A DNA stretch of 64,000 nucleotides from Planctomycetota bacterium (GCA_016712285.1 JADJRK010000001.1:2666001-2730000), one strand, 5' to 3'; numbered from the stretch's first letter, positions 24,753 to 34,828 are shown. A program made the numbers and translations. Notes: a model not told the origin generated them from the letters alone.

Positions 24753-25669
24753 GAACCCTCCAGCATCTCACGCAGCCCGTCCGCCAGGCTGTGCTGCACT
24801 TTGAAGCCGAGCACGGCTTCCGCAAGCGCGGTGTCGGCCCAGGACTCGCGAATGTCGCCGGCCCGGGGCGATTTGTGCTGCACGGACGGTTCGCGCCCAA
24901 GCGCAATACTCAACAGCGCCGCCAGTTCCAGCATCGTGACACCGACCCCCGACCCGATGTTGACCGCCCTGCCGCCCAGCCTTTCGGCGCATCGTAATGC
25001 CGCCAGGTTCGCGCGCACCACGTCGGACACGTGCAGAAAGTCCCGGCGCTGGTGGCCGTCGCCATACACGGTGATCGGCTGGTCGCGCCGCAACCGGTCG
25101 GCAAACAGCGTGACGACGCCGGCATAGGGCGACAGCGGGCTCTGGCGCGGGCCATAGACGTTGAAGTAGCGCAGGCTGACTCCATCAAGCCCGGACTCGC
25201 GCAACGCCGCCTCGGCCGCGAGCTTGAATTCACCGTACGGGCTAAGGGGCTTCGTCGCCGCGTCTTCGCGCACCGGGCAGGGCGCGTCGCCATACACTGC
25301 CGCAGTACTGGCAAGCACGAAGCGTTGCACACCGGTGGCCCCGGCGGCGCGCAGCAGGTTTTCGGTCGTGGTCAACGTGTCGAGGCGGCAGGCGTCAGGA
25401 TCGCGCAGGCTGTCAGGCACGCCAACCCGCGCCGCATGGTGCAGTACAGCCGAAACGCCTTCGCAGGCCGATGCACATGCCGACGCGTCCTTTAGCTCGG
25501 CTTCGACAAGTTCAAACGCCGGGTGGGAAAGGGCGTGGCGCAGGTTGTCGCGGCTGCCAAAGGACAGGTTGTCAGCACCGCGCACACGCAGGCCGGCGGC
25601 GAGCAGGCCATCGCAGAGATGGCTGCCGATGAACCCGGCGGCACCGGTGACCAGAACAAGCTTTCCCAT
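24749..25669 (-). CDS. NAD-dependent epimerase/dehydratase (UDP-glucose 4-epimerase-like)
   Basis: 306 residues of extended short-chain dehydrogenase type. The NAD-binding GAAGFIG is at 10-15, with Ser/Thr at ~121-122 and Y145-xxx-K149 (YGEFK) as catalytic residues. RYFNVYGPRQSP and RRDFLHVSDV complete the GalE-type signature. The likely reaction is interconversion or dehydration of an NDP-sugar feeding the neighbouring glycosyltransferases. The start at 25669 is fixed by the Rossmann strand KLVLVTG beginning at residue 3; its ribosome site is weak. Confidence 0.88.
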   Translation of the reverse strand: MGKLVLVTGAAGFIGSHLCDGLLAAGLRVRGADNLSFGSRDNLRHALSHPAFELVEAELKDASACASACEGVSAVLHHAARVGVPDSLRDPDACRLDTLTTTENLLRAAGATGVQRFVLASTAAVYGDAPCPVREDAATKPLSPYGEFKLAAEAALRESGLDGVSLRYFNVYGPRQSPLSPYAGVVTLFADRLRRDQPITVYGDGHQRRDFLHVSDVVRANLAALRCAERLGGRAVNIGSGVGVTMLELAALLSIALGREPSVQHKSPRAGDIRESWADTALAEAVLGFKVQHSLADGLREMLEGS

Positions 25670-25748
25670 GCACAGATCAAACCAGCGCCGGTGGACGGCG
25701 TGAAGGGTGTGTAGCACTTGCGACGCGGCGCCCATAGCATGCGTGCCA

Positions 25749-26924
25749 ATGAGTGAGCAGCCGCTGATTGTCTACCGCCACGCGATCGACTTCCCGAATG
25801 CGCACGCGCACTCGTTGCAGGTGATTTCGAACATCTGCGCACTGGCCGACGAGGGGGCGCAGGTACTGTTTTCTGCGCGCACATGGACTGCACCGACGCC
25901 CGAGCAGCGCTTTGCCTATTACGGCGCTGACCCACGCCCCGGAATCACTATGCTGGATGCGCCGGATCGCCCCGCGGGCATTCGCGAGTGGCGCGGGCTG
26001 CGCAGTCGATGGGCCCTGCGCCGCCTGGTAGACCCGGCGCGCCGACCGGTGTTCTACCTGCGGGACAACGGCCTGAACTTTCGAACGATCATTGACCTGC
26101 TGAAGCTTCGCGGCGCGCTGAATGCACGCATCGTGCTTGAGTGCCATACCACGCACCAGACCAAGCACGCCGGCGACGACAAGAAACGAAACATGCGTCG
26201 CTGGAGGTACGCCCGGAAGTTTGAGATGCAAGCTGTTCGCGAGGTTGACCTGCTGGTCGCCGTGTCTGAAGGTTTGCGCGAACAGCTGGTGCAGTTGTCG
26301 GGACGCACGCGATCCAGCATCGCCTTGCGTAACGGTACGGATCTGCCGGCCCTAGAGCCCGCACCGCTGGCCCAGCGCGCCGGCATCGTCTATCTCGGGC
26401 ACCCGTTCTCGGGCAAGGGGCTTGACGATGCGATCAAGGCGCTGGCGCTCATCCCAGACGAGACGCTGACCGTGGTCGGCGGACGCAACGAGGAAGACAT
26501 TGCCTTGATCCATGAGTGGGCGCGGCAATCCGGAGTTTCCGGCCGCGTGACCGTCACCGGCGCGGTACGTCACGACCTTGTGTTTTCGCACCTGCTGAAC
26601 GCGCGGCTAGCGCTGCTTCCGCTCAAGCACGGCAGCGGCTCGCCGCTCAAGGCCTTCGAATACATGGCGGCTGGGCTGCCCATCGTTGCCACCGACGCCG
26701 AGGCCAACCTCGAGATCATGCGCGAAAGCAACGCCGGCCTGGTTGTGCCGGCGCGCGAGCCGGCGGCGCTGGCGCAGGGTGTTGCTGCCATGTTGGCCGA
26801 CCCTGCCCGCGCGCAACAGTACGCCGACCATGGCATCGCGTACGCGCGCGAGCACACGTGGCGTCGACGTGCGCGCCGCCTGCTGGATGAAATCGACAGG
26901 TTGCCTGCGCCCCGCGACCGTTGA
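25749..26924 (+). CDS. Family 4 glycosyltransferase
   Basis: 391 residues of GT-B fold. The N-terminal domain opens LIVYRHAIDFPNAHAHSLQ. The donor-site half has GIVYLGHPFSGKGLDDAI, LTVVGGRNEEDI, the GSGSPLKAFEYMAAGLPIVATD block with the E-x7-E-like region (KAFEYMAAG, then NLEIM), and a final RARRLLDEID helix. It is paralogous to 33626-34828 (same LIVYRxxxxFPNxxAHS opening and same sugar-donor half). It likely builds a surface glycan. It diverges from the epimerase gene with an 80-bp gap. Confidence 0.88.
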   Translation: MSEQPLIVYRHAIDFPNAHAHSLQVISNICALADEGAQVLFSARTWTAPTPEQRFAYYGADPRPGITMLDAPDRPAGIREWRGLRSRWALRRLVDPARRPVFYLRDNGLNFRTIIDLLKLRGALNARIVLECHTTHQTKHAGDDKKRNMRRWRYARKFEMQAVREVDLLVAVSEGLREQLVQLSGRTRSSIALRNGTDLPALEPAPLAQRAGIVYLGHPFSGKGLDDAIKALALIPDETLTVVGGRNEEDIALIHEWARQSGVSGRVTVTGAVRHDLVFSHLLNARLALLPLKHGSGSPLKAFEYMAAGLPIVATDAEANLEIMRESNAGLVVPAREPAALAQGVAAMLADPARAQQYADHGIAYAREHTWRRRARRLLDEIDRLPAPRDR

Positions 26925-26955
26925 TGGCCCGGGTCTGCGGGCCTATGCTCGCGCC

Positions 26956-27912
26956 ATGTCGCTGGTCTCGGTCATCATTCCAACGTTCAACCGCGCAACG
27001 CAGATGCATGTATCTGTCGAGTCCGTGCTCGCGCAGACGCATCGGCCGATTGAACTGATCGTGATCGACGATGGCAGCAGCGACGAAACCCCAGCCGCCA
27101 TGGCCGCGCTCGAAGCTGCTGTGACCAAAGCAGGAATCACCCCGGTCTTTCTGCGCAAGGAAAACGGCGGCTGCGCCAGCGCCCGCAACCTGGGCCTGCA
27201 ACGCGCCACCGGCGAGTGGATCGCGTTTCTTGACGACGACGACCGCTGGTTGCCCGACAAGCTTGCCATGCAGGTCGCGCGCCTGGCTGAAACCGGTGCT
27301 TCCGCCTGCTGCTGCCAGACCCGCAAGATCATCCAGCGCGGTGAAATCGTCCAGCCGCCCACCCCGGAACAACTTGTCCAAGGCCACGAGCCCGGCAAGT
27401 ACCTCGATGGCCGCAGCGACGCGCACCTGATCACGATTGTCTTCAAGCGCGAGCTTCTGCCCCAGGTTGGCGAGTTCGACACCAGCCTGCGCGTTTCCAG
27501 CGACACGGAGTGGATCGCCCGGCTTTGCCACATCGCGGAATTCTGCGCAGTGCCGCAGGTTCTGGCGGTCTACGAATGGAACCCCGCGGCGCTCAGTCGG
27601 GTCGATGACCTGCAGGCTGAGTTGCGCCGCGATGAGGTACGCAAGCGTCAGCTCATGCTGATCCGCGAGCGCTGCTCAAATCTGCCGGGCTGGGACGAGG
27701 CCGCGTGGCAGCGCCGGGCGGCGAAGCAATTTGACGAGATGACCAAGCACCACCTGTACGTCGGCGACGTGACAGCCGCGCAAGCCGCCTTTGACGAAGG
27801 CATGCGGCTGACTTCCGGGCTTGACCCGTTGCCGCGCCTGCGGCGCAAGCTGCTGAAAGCCCGCCTACTGGGCCCATTCGGCTGGCGCCTGAAGCACCCG
27901 AAGCTGGGGTGA
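26956..27912 (+). CDS. Family 2 glycosyltransferase
   Basis: 318 residues. GT-A motifs are SVIIPTFNRA, LIVIDDGSSDET (~34-45), NGGCASARNLGL and FLDDDDRW (93-96). The C-terminal third contains a helical region and ends with basic LLGPFGWRLKHPK, as in its paralogue at 23811-24752. The start was chosen at 26956 because the fold begins there; longer extensions overlap the upstream gene. Together with the upstream GT4, 31 bp away, it is probably one transcript. Its TGA stop abuts the TCA (minus-strand TGA) of the next gene. Confidence 0.88.
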   Translation: MSLVSVIIPTFNRATQMHVSVESVLAQTHRPIELIVIDDGSSDETPAAMAALEAAVTKAGITPVFLRKENGGCASARNLGLQRATGEWIAFLDDDDRWLPDKLAMQVARLAETGASACCCQTRKIIQRGEIVQPPTPEQLVQGHEPGKYLDGRSDAHLITIVFKRELLPQVGEFDTSLRVSSDTEWIARLCHIAEFCAVPQVLAVYEWNPAALSRVDDLQAELRRDEVRKRQLMLIRERCSNLPGWDEAAWQRRAAKQFDEMTKHHLYVGDVTAAQAAFDEGMRLTSGLDPLPRLRRKLLKARLLGPFGWRLKHPKLG

Positions 27913-28752
27913 TCACGGCTTGCGAAACGCAATCACGCCCGACTGGGTCGGAAACGGCACGAGTTCAATGCCGGGATACTCGGCCTGCCAGCGCCGCGCG
28001 ATTTCCTGCTCGTCGCTGCGGCGGCCGTCGTCCAGGTAGATCATCGCGCCGGGCTTCAGCTTGTCGTACAGCAGCGGCAGCGCCGGGTATCGCGCCAGGG
28101 CCTGTGTGTCGCGGGGCGGTCCATCCACCAGCAGCACGTCGATCAGCGGCAGGCTCGAGACATCAATGTCGTACCAGCTCCAGTCGCGGTCGCCTATGCG
28201 CTGCACTTTCAGGGCGGCGTGCGTCACCTGGGCGAAGTCACTCACGCGCTGCTGCGCAAGCATGTCACGGGTGAGACCCGCGTACTTCGACTCGTGGTCG
28301 AAACTGAGCATGCGGCCGGCACCGGCTTTCTTCAGGCACAGCCCCACGATGGCCGTGCTGATGCCGCTTCCGAGTTCCACGATCACGGGTGCTTCGCGCG
28401 ACAGCACCTCGCCGGCGAGTCGCTCGGCAAAGTCAGGCTTGATCGTCGCCTTGTTGAACGGCGGCAGCGGCAATTCCGGCTGCAGACGGCCGTACAGGTA
28501 CACAATGCCTTCCAGCTGACGCGTGGTGTCGTCGCGTTCTTCGCGCAGCGCCGCAAGGCCCTCGGTCAACTGGCGCATCGCGCTGAAGTGACGGCGCTCG
28601 TGGTCGAATGCAATCACGACGGCCGTGGCGAGGAACACCAGCGTGCCAAGTTCCAGCGACCATTCGCCGATCAGCGGCACCCCGCCAAGCGTCAACACCA
28701 GAATCGCAGCAAGCAACAGCATCGCCAGCTTGACGGAAGCGCGAAACGTCAT
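27913..28752 (-). CDS. Membrane-anchored class I SAM methyltransferase-like protein
   Basis: 279 residues. Two hydrophobic segments at the N-terminus (~8-27 and ~32-48) are followed by a coiled helical stretch (LTEGLAALREERDDTTRQLE). A Rossmann methyltransferase domain then has motif I VIVELGSGISTAI (~121-133), an acidic residue at LSFDHESKY, and LLVDGPPRDT. It resembles Methyltransf_24-type enzymes associated with glycan clusters. The membrane anchor suggests it modifies a lipid-linked or nascent surface glycan. It is inserted opposite to the neighbouring glycosyltransferases. Confidence 0.75.
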   Translation of the reverse strand: MTFRASVKLAMLLLAAILVLTLGGVPLIGEWSLELGTLVFLATAVVIAFDHERRHFSAMRQLTEGLAALREERDDTTRQLEGIVYLYGRLQPELPLPPFNKATIKPDFAERLAGEVLSREAPVIVELGSGISTAIVGLCLKKAGAGRMLSFDHESKYAGLTRDMLAQQRVSDFAQVTHAALKVQRIGDRDWSWYDIDVSSLPLIDVLLVDGPPRDTQALARYPALPLLYDKLKPGAMIYLDDGRRSDEQEIARRWQAEYPGIELVPFPTQSGVIAFRKP

Positions 28753-28867
28753 GGTATCCCCTCATGAAAAGGCGGTCAGTGTACGCCTCCCTGCACATGC
28801 CGCAATCGGCGCGCTTTACCGGCGCCCGCATGGCGCATATGCTTTGCGCTTTCCGCCAGGAGCTGGC

Positions 28868-30067
28868 ATGGGCGCAACGCGCCTTTTGGTGATTGCGGGC
28901 GAGTTTCCCGTGCCCTCGGAGACCTTTGTGGTCGGGCACATCCGGGGCATGCGCGAGCGCGGCTTTGACGTTGCCGTGGCCGCCATCACGCTGCATCGCG
29001 ACGCGCTGTCCGGTGTCTTTGGCAACGACCCACCCCGCACCTTTGAGCTTGAACCCCGTGCCGATGCCCTTCGCAGCCGCACGGGCTTTGCCCGCTGGTG
29101 GGCATTCCGCCGCATACTGGGCGCGGGCCATGGACGCTTGTTCCCGGCGACGGCGGGCCGCAACCTGCCGGCGCGGGCGGCTGCACTGCTTGAAGTCGCG
29201 CGCGAGTTCAAGCCTGACGCGATGCACGCGCACTTCGGGCCACTGGGCCTGATTGCCTCGCCAGCCGCGAAATTGCTGGGCATTCCGTTGCTGGTGAACT
29301 TTCGCGGTTACGACTTTCTCAGTTACGCGCCCGGCACACGCTGGCAGGACTACGCCAGCTTCCCGCCAGACGCCATTGCCGTCGGCCACAGCGACTTCTG
29401 CGAAAACATCTTGCGCAAGAACCTGTCGATCCGCGTGCAGCATGTGCGCCGCGGCGTCAACCGCGAGCGATTCAATCCGCCTACGCGCCGCGCCGACTGG
29501 GGCAGCCGCGCCAGCCTGCTGCTGGTCGGGCGTCTTACGCCGGGCAAGGGCCAGCACGTGGCGATCGACGCCTTGAAGCTGCTGCGCAGCATGCTGCCTG
29601 CTGTCGAGTTCACACTCACGCTCGCCGGCGGCGGCGAGACTGGCGACGCGCTGGCGCAGCGTGCCTCGCTGCACGGTGTTTCCGCACAGGTCAATCTTCC
29701 CGGCGCGCTGGCCCACGAGGCCGTGGCGCAGCAGATGCGCCAAGCCGACGTGCTGCTGATTCCGTCCATGCCGCGGGCTAACGGCTGGGTCGAGAACTTC
29801 TGCACGGTCGCCAGCGAGGGCCTGGCCAGCGGCATGTGCGTCGTGGCAAGCAACCAGGGCGGCATCCCCGAGGCCGTCCGTGACGCAGGAGTGCTGGTGC
29901 CCGCCGGCAGCGCGCACGAGCTGGCCCGGGGCATCGCACACGCCATGCAAACGCGCACGCCCGCGGTGTGGTCGGAACTGGCGCTGGCCAAATCCGAGAA
30001 CTACCAGGACACATGGATGATGGACGACTACGAGCACATCACACGCGCCGCCATGCAGCGCGCGTAA
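28868..30067 (+). CDS. Family 4 glycosyltransferase
   Basis: 399 residues from ATG 28868 with AGGAG seven bases upstream. GT-B fold: VIAGEFPVPSETFVVGHI at the N-terminus (typical of colanic-acid/exopolysaccharide WcaL-like enzymes), MHAHFGPLGL, LLLVGRLTPGKGQHVAIDAL, LTLAGGGETGD and the donor-site ENFCTVASEGLASGMCVVAS with conserved Glu residues. It likely adds a hexose during exopolysaccharide or outer-surface glycan assembly. Confidence 0.9.
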   Translation: MGATRLLVIAGEFPVPSETFVVGHIRGMRERGFDVAVAAITLHRDALSGVFGNDPPRTFELEPRADALRSRTGFARWWAFRRILGAGHGRLFPATAGRNLPARAAALLEVAREFKPDAMHAHFGPLGLIASPAAKLLGIPLLVNFRGYDFLSYAPGTRWQDYASFPPDAIAVGHSDFCENILRKNLSIRVQHVRRGVNRERFNPPTRRADWGSRASLLLVGRLTPGKGQHVAIDALKLLRSMLPAVEFTLTLAGGGETGDALAQRASLHGVSAQVNLPGALAHEAVAQQMRQADVLLIPSMPRANGWVENFCTVASEGLASGMCVVASNQGGIPEAVRDAGVLVPAGSAHELARGIAHAMQTRTPAVWSELALAKSENYQDTWMMDDYEHITRAAMQRA

Positions 30068-30089
30068 GACTTGTGTAGAAGGTCAACAC

Positions 30090-31958
30090 ATGTGCGGAAT
30101 TGTCGGACAGATTCGTTTTGACGGCGGCCCGGTAGACGCGGACGAAATCCAGCGCATGTGCGATGCGGTGGCGCATCGCGGCCCCGATGGCGAAGGCAAA
30201 CACGTGCAGGCCAACGTGGGCTTGGGGCACCGGCGACTCGCGATCATCGACCTTGCGGGCGGTGCCCAGCCGATGGGCACGCCGGACGGTCGCGTTTGGG
30301 TGACGTTCAACGGCGAGATCTACAACTTCAAGCAACTGCGTTCAGAACTTCAGGCCGCGGGCTTTCAGTTCCGCACCAACAGCGACACCGAGGTGCTGCT
30401 GCACGGCTGGCTGGCCTGGGGCAACGCGATGGTGGCCAAGCTGCGAGGCATGTTTGCATTCTGCGTCGTCGACTTCGAGCGCCAGGCGTGGCTGCTTGCG
30501 CGCGACCCCTTCGGCATCAAGCCCCTCTGCTACAGGCTTGAGACCGAGGGCGTTACCTTCGCATCGGAACTTCACCCGCTGAAACGCGCCGGTGAAACCT
30601 GCAGTCTTGAAACCGTGGAGTGGTTCCTGCGCTACCAGTACATTCCCGAGCCGTTCAGCATCTACGCTGGCATCCGCAAGCTGCCTGCGGCTCACTGGCT
30701 GGAGGGCGACTTCGAAGGCAACACCACGGGCCCGGAACGCTACTGGCACCTTGTGTTCCACGAGCAGGCCGGCGTGAGCGAGGCCGACTGGCTGGACCGT
30801 TTCGACGCCGCCATGCGCGAGAGCGTGTCCGCGCACTTGCTGGCAGACGTGCCGGTCGGGGTGCTGTTGTCGGGCGGCGTAGACTCAACGCTGATCGCTT
30901 GCGCAGCCGCTGGGATCAGCGCCGAGCGTATGAAGGCCTTTACGATCGACTTCGATGTTCCCGGCTTTGGCGAGTTGGAGTACGCAACACGCGCCGCTGC
31001 CGAATGCGGCCTGGCACTCGAGTCCGGTGTCGTGAGCGACAACTTCTGGGAAGACCTGCCGGAGCTTGTGCGACACTATGGCGAGCCGTTCGGTGACAAC
31101 TCGTGCGTGCCCACCTGGCAACTTGCGAAGCTGGCGCGGCAACACGTCCCGGTCGTGCTGGCCGGCGATGGCGGCGACGAGGCCTTCGCCGGCTACCGCA
31201 GCTACAAGCGCTGGCTGCGCAAGCCGGACCTGGAGTCGCGCTTTGCCGCCCTGCGTAAACGCCCGAACGGCGAGACGCTGGTGTCGCTGGGGTGGGCGCT
31301 GGCTGCGCGGGTGGGCATGCGCAGCAACCGCAGGGCCGAGTGGGAACGCAACATCGCCTATGTGGCCGAGGCTGACCGCGATCAGTTATGGCAGAAGACG
31401 CGCCGCGGCGTGGTGAACGCCGGATGCCCGGCATTTGTCGACGCGGCCGAGGACGAGCCGCCACCCGGCCCCGTCTCGTGGGCGCAGCACATGGACTTCC
31501 GCACTTATCTGCCGGGCGCGATCCTGGTGAAGTCGGACATCGCCAGCATGTTCCACGGCCTCGAGATCCGCACGCCGTTCCTGGATGTCGAGATGCTGAA
31601 GCTCGCGTGCGCGTTGCCTGAATCTTTGCGCGCGCGGGTCGAGGGCAAAAACGTGATCTTGAAGTACCTGCCGAAACAGGCGCTGCGCCGCAAGTTCGAC
31701 GACGCCTTCGTGAACCGCCCAAAGAAGGGATTTGGCGGGCCGCGCGAGCGATGGTTTCACGAAGGCCGACCGGGCCGCGCGTACTTGCGCAAAGTGGTGC
31801 TGGACCACACGTCAGGCCTGCATGAATGGTTTGACATGAAGTTGGTCGAGCGCTGGATTGATGAACACTCTCCCGAAATCAACCACTCACCTGCCCTGTG
31901 GTTGCTACTGGTGCTGGGCCTGTGGCGCCAGGGAAATCCTGACGTGCGCTTTGCTTGA
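30090..31958 (+). CDS. asnB: Asparagine synthase (glutamine-hydrolysing)
   Basis: 622 residues with Cys2 as the N-terminal glutaminase nucleophile (MCGIVG), HRGPDGEG, and the synthetase PPi-loop SGGVDST at 261-267. It uses glutamine and ATP to amidate aspartate. Homologues embedded in glycan clusters often amidate another carboxyl, for example a sugar uronate, instead of making free asparagine; the location between glycosyltransferases makes that plausible but unproven. It starts 22 bp after the GT4 stop and is followed by two methyltransferases in the same direction. Confidence 0.92.
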   Translation: MCGIVGQIRFDGGPVDADEIQRMCDAVAHRGPDGEGKHVQANVGLGHRRLAIIDLAGGAQPMGTPDGRVWVTFNGEIYNFKQLRSELQAAGFQFRTNSDTEVLLHGWLAWGNAMVAKLRGMFAFCVVDFERQAWLLARDPFGIKPLCYRLETEGVTFASELHPLKRAGETCSLETVEWFLRYQYIPEPFSIYAGIRKLPAAHWLEGDFEGNTTGPERYWHLVFHEQAGVSEADWLDRFDAAMRESVSAHLLADVPVGVLLSGGVDSTLIACAAAGISAERMKAFTIDFDVPGFGELEYATRAAAECGLALESGVVSDNFWEDLPELVRHYGEPFGDNSCVPTWQLAKLARQHVPVVLAGDGGDEAFAGYRSYKRWLRKPDLESRFAALRKRPNGETLVSLGWALAARVGMRSNRRAEWERNIAYVAEADRDQLWQKTRRGVVNAGCPAFVDAAEDEPPPGPVSWAQHMDFRTYLPGAILVKSDIASMFHGLEIRTPFLDVEMLKLACALPESLRARVEGKNVILKYLPKQALRRKFDDAFVNRPKKGFGGPRERWFHEGRPGRAYLRKVVLDHTSGLHEWFDMKLVERWIDEHSPEINHSPALWLLLVLGLWRQGNPDVRFA

Positions 31959-31989
31959 CACTCCTGCGGGCGTGTAGGAACCTGCCACC

Positions 31990-32733
31990 ATGAGCAAGCT
32001 GTCCAAACTGTTCCGCTCCGAGAAGCCTGCGAAGGAAAAGGGCGAAAAATTCCCGATCGGCTACTCTGAGGCCGACAAGGCAATCTATCGCGAAGCCAAG
32101 CCGTTCACGATGACCGATCGCGAGAAGGTGCTCTCGCTGATTCATGCCGTGCGCTACGTGATAAACGCGGGCATCCCTGGCGACATCGTCGAGTGCGGGG
32201 TCTGGAAAGGCGGCAGCATGATGGCCATCGCGCGCACATTGCTGACTGCAGGTGTGCAGGACCGGGAGCTTTATCTTTTTGACACGTATGAGGGGATGTC
32301 CACACCCACCGCCAAAGACGTCAATCACAAGGGGCACGACGCTCGTCAAGTCTTTGACGACACAAAGTTCAGCGACCGTGAAGGCTCGGACTGGTGCTAC
32401 GCGGCACTGGACGAGGTCAAGGCCAACCTGGCGCGCATAGGCTACCCGGCTGCCCGCATTCATTACATCAGGGGCAAGGTTGAAGACACGCTTCCAGCTG
32501 CCGCGCCGGAACAAATCGCGCTTCTGCGCCTCGACACCGACTGGTACGAGTCCACGCTGCATGAGATGCGCACTTTGTACCCGCGCCTCGTGCCTGGCGG
32601 AGTGCTGATCATCGATGACTACTACACGTGGCAGGGCAGCAAGGACGCGGTCGACGAGTACTTGGTGGAACATGGACTGAAACTCTTCCTCGCTCCTTTG
32701 TCCAGCGGCGCGACGGCGATTAAACCGGCCTGA
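31990..32733 (+). CDS. TylF/MycF-type sugar O-methyltransferase
   Basis: 247 residues. Diagnostic blocks: GDIVECGVWKGGSMMAIA (SAM motif I), LYLFDTYEGMSTPT, RIHYIRGKVEDTLP, IALLRLDTDWYESTL (metal-binding Asp) and GGVLIIDDYYTW. These match the Mg-dependent macrocin O-methyltransferase family acting on deoxysugars. Within this cluster it probably methylates a sugar of the surface glycan. Cytoplasmic. Confidence 0.9.
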   Translation: MSKLSKLFRSEKPAKEKGEKFPIGYSEADKAIYREAKPFTMTDREKVLSLIHAVRYVINAGIPGDIVECGVWKGGSMMAIARTLLTAGVQDRELYLFDTYEGMSTPTAKDVNHKGHDARQVFDDTKFSDREGSDWCYAALDEVKANLARIGYPAARIHYIRGKVEDTLPAAAPEQIALLRLDTDWYESTLHEMRTLYPRLVPGGVLIIDDYYTWQGSKDAVDEYLVEHGLKLFLAPLSSGATAIKPA

Positions 32734-32825
32734 GACGGCGTGGATTCGGGCCGGCAAGAGGCGGTGCGGCGCGTTGGGTCGAAGCACTGATGGCAGATCG
32801 CGCGAACCGTCGCTAAAACCTGTGC

Positions 32826-33623
32826 ATGACGCAGGCTGCCGCACCCAACTATGACCGCAAGTTCTATGAGAACGAGCAGGACTCGTCGCTCCAAAGCGCG
32901 CGCATCATCGCGCCATATGTGTACGAACTGATCAAACCTGCCAGCGTCGTTGATGTGGGCTGCGGCGTTGGCGGTTGGCTTCTGGCGTTCAAAGAGGCCG
33001 GCGCGGCCGTCATCCATGGCTACGACGGCAACTGGGTGCAGCCAGACATGCTGCGCATCCCGGTCGACTGTTTCACCCCCCACGACATCTCTCAACCAAT
33101 TGTGGGCGACCGGCGCTTCGACCTCGCGATCAACCTGGAAGCCGCAGAGCACCTGCCCGCAGAGAAGGCCCCCGGGCTGGTCGCGAGCCTGGTGAAGCTC
33201 ACGCCCGTGATACTGTTCAGTGCCGCGATCCCTCACCAGGAAGGCCGCAACCACGTGAACGAGCAGTGGCCGGACTACTGGGTCAGTCTGTTTGAGCAGC
33301 ACAACTACCGCGCGATCGACTGTTTGCGGGCACGCTTCTGGAGCAACCAGGATGTGCGCTGGTGGTACAAGCAGAACGCGATGCTGATGGTCGCCGAGGC
33401 GCGGCTGGCACAGGATGCGATTCTGAAGGCCCTTGCGGATGCATCCCCGAGTCCGCCACCGCCCCTGGTCCACCCCGAGTTGTTCGAAGAGAAGTGGAAC
33501 AAACTGGAGAGTGCGCGGAGGAAAGCAGAGAAGCCGCCGGCGGGAATCGGGTCGGGACTGCGCGAACTGCGACGTGGCGTGACCAACACATTCCGCAAGG
33601 CTGCTGGCAAGGAGCCGCGGTAG
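32826..33623 (+). CDS. Class I SAM-dependent methyltransferase
   Basis: 265 residues. SAM motif I is VVDVGCGVGGWLLAF (~residues 40-54), then GYDGNWV with the acidic ribose ligand, DLAINLEAAEHLP and LFSAAIPHQEGRNHVNEQWP. These are hallmarks of Methyltransf_11/23-type enzymes linked to polysaccharide loci. The C-terminal ~60 residues are a charged, Pro-containing helix. The next gene starts 3 bp after its stop, so the two are coupled. Confidence 0.82.
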   Translation: MTQAAAPNYDRKFYENEQDSSLQSARIIAPYVYELIKPASVVDVGCGVGGWLLAFKEAGAAVIHGYDGNWVQPDMLRIPVDCFTPHDISQPIVGDRRFDLAINLEAAEHLPAEKAPGLVASLVKLTPVILFSAAIPHQEGRNHVNEQWPDYWVSLFEQHNYRAIDCLRARFWSNQDVRWWYKQNAMLMVAEARLAQDAILKALADASPSPPPPLVHPELFEEKWNKLESARRKAEKPPAGIGSGLRELRRGVTNTFRKAAGKEPR

Positions 33624-33625
33624 GA

Positions 33626-34828
33626 ATGTTGATCGTCTACCGATATCGCGTCCCGTTTCCGAACCAGAGCGCGCATTCGATCCAGATTGCGCAGACCATT
33701 CATGCGCTTGCCCGCGCCGGCGCCGAAGTGTGGTTCTTTCCAAGGGAATTGACAGAAGCGACGCCCGAAGCGTGCCTCGCGTTCTACGGCTTGTCGCAGC
33801 ACTCCAATCTGCATCTACGATTGCCCCCGCAGATCACAAAACGCTCGCGCGCATGGAAGGGCTGGATCGCGCGCTGGTGGGAAAACCGCACATTCCGGGG
33901 CCGCAAAGCCGTGTTCTTTCTGCGCGACGGCGAAGACAGCTTTCCGTATGCGCAGCACCTTGCACGGCGCAAACGAGACTGGGCCGCGACTGTCATCATG
34001 GAAGTTCATCGCGTGCACAAGCTGGAGCTTGCCGAGTACTCGCGCCCGGATGCGCCAGAACATGAGCGCGCACAGGTCGGAAACCGGCTGCGGCGGCTTG
34101 CAGAAGAGGAAGGGCCGGCACTACGGGTCGCTGACGGCATTGCACCGATCAGTGCTACGCTTTCCGACGCGTTGCGCGAAACCTACGGAGACTTGCCACC
34201 CATGCAGGTCCTTCCAAGCGGCGCAAACATGCCGGTCCGCGAATCTGCACCGCTCAAGGAACGCAGCGGCATCGTCTACGCGGGACAGTTGTACGCATGG
34301 AAGGGCGTGCCCACGCTGCTGGAAGCCATGGCCTACCTGCCTAACGTCCACCTCTCGGTGGTCGGCGGCAACAAGGAAGAAGAGGTTTCCCACGCCCGCT
34401 CGCTGGCGGCCCACCACGGCGTCGCGGACCGCGTGCAGTTTCTGGGGCATGTACCGCACGCCGAGGTCCAGAAGTATCTGCAAGCCGCACGTTGCGCCGT
34501 GATTCCACTCGGCAACGACCTGCTGGCGCGTCGCTTCACGTCACCGATCAAGGTGTTCGAGTATATGGCAGCCGGGGTACCGATTGTTGCTGCTGACCTG
34601 CCCACCATTCGTGAGGTGCTGCGCGACGGCGAGAACGCACTGTTGTATCCGCCGACAGACGCGCGTGCGCTGGCCGCACAAGTTCAGCGGGTGCTCTCGG
34701 ACGATGCACTTGCGGAAACTCTGCGCTCAACCGCATTGCGCGAGTTGCAGAACTACTCGTGGGACGAGCGCGCACGCCGCATCATCGCGTTTGCGACGCG
34801 CCTGCAGGAGGCCCGCCATGACGAATGA
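33626..34828 (+). CDS. Family 4 glycosyltransferase
   Basis: 400 residues from ATG 33626, which immediately follows the previous stop. GT-B signatures: LIVYRYRVPFPNQSAHSIQ at the N-terminus, GIVYAGQLYAWKGVPTLLEA, LSVVGGNKEEEV, RRFTSPIKVFEYMAAGVPIV and a conserved acidic donor-site residue. It is paralogous to 25749-26924, suggesting the cluster arose partly by duplication. It overlaps the next gene by 11 bp. Confidence 0.9.
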   Translation: MLIVYRYRVPFPNQSAHSIQIAQTIHALARAGAEVWFFPRELTEATPEACLAFYGLSQHSNLHLRLPPQITKRSRAWKGWIARWWENRTFRGRKAVFFLRDGEDSFPYAQHLARRKRDWAATVIMEVHRVHKLELAEYSRPDAPEHERAQVGNRLRRLAEEEGPALRVADGIAPISATLSDALRETYGDLPPMQVLPSGANMPVRESAPLKERSGIVYAGQLYAWKGVPTLLEAMAYLPNVHLSVVGGNKEEEVSHARSLAAHHGVADRVQFLGHVPHAEVQKYLQAARCAVIPLGNDLLARRFTSPIKVFEYMAAGVPIVAADLPTIREVLRDGENALLYPPTDARALAAQVQRVLSDDALAETLRSTALRELQNYSWDERARRIIAFATRLQEARHDE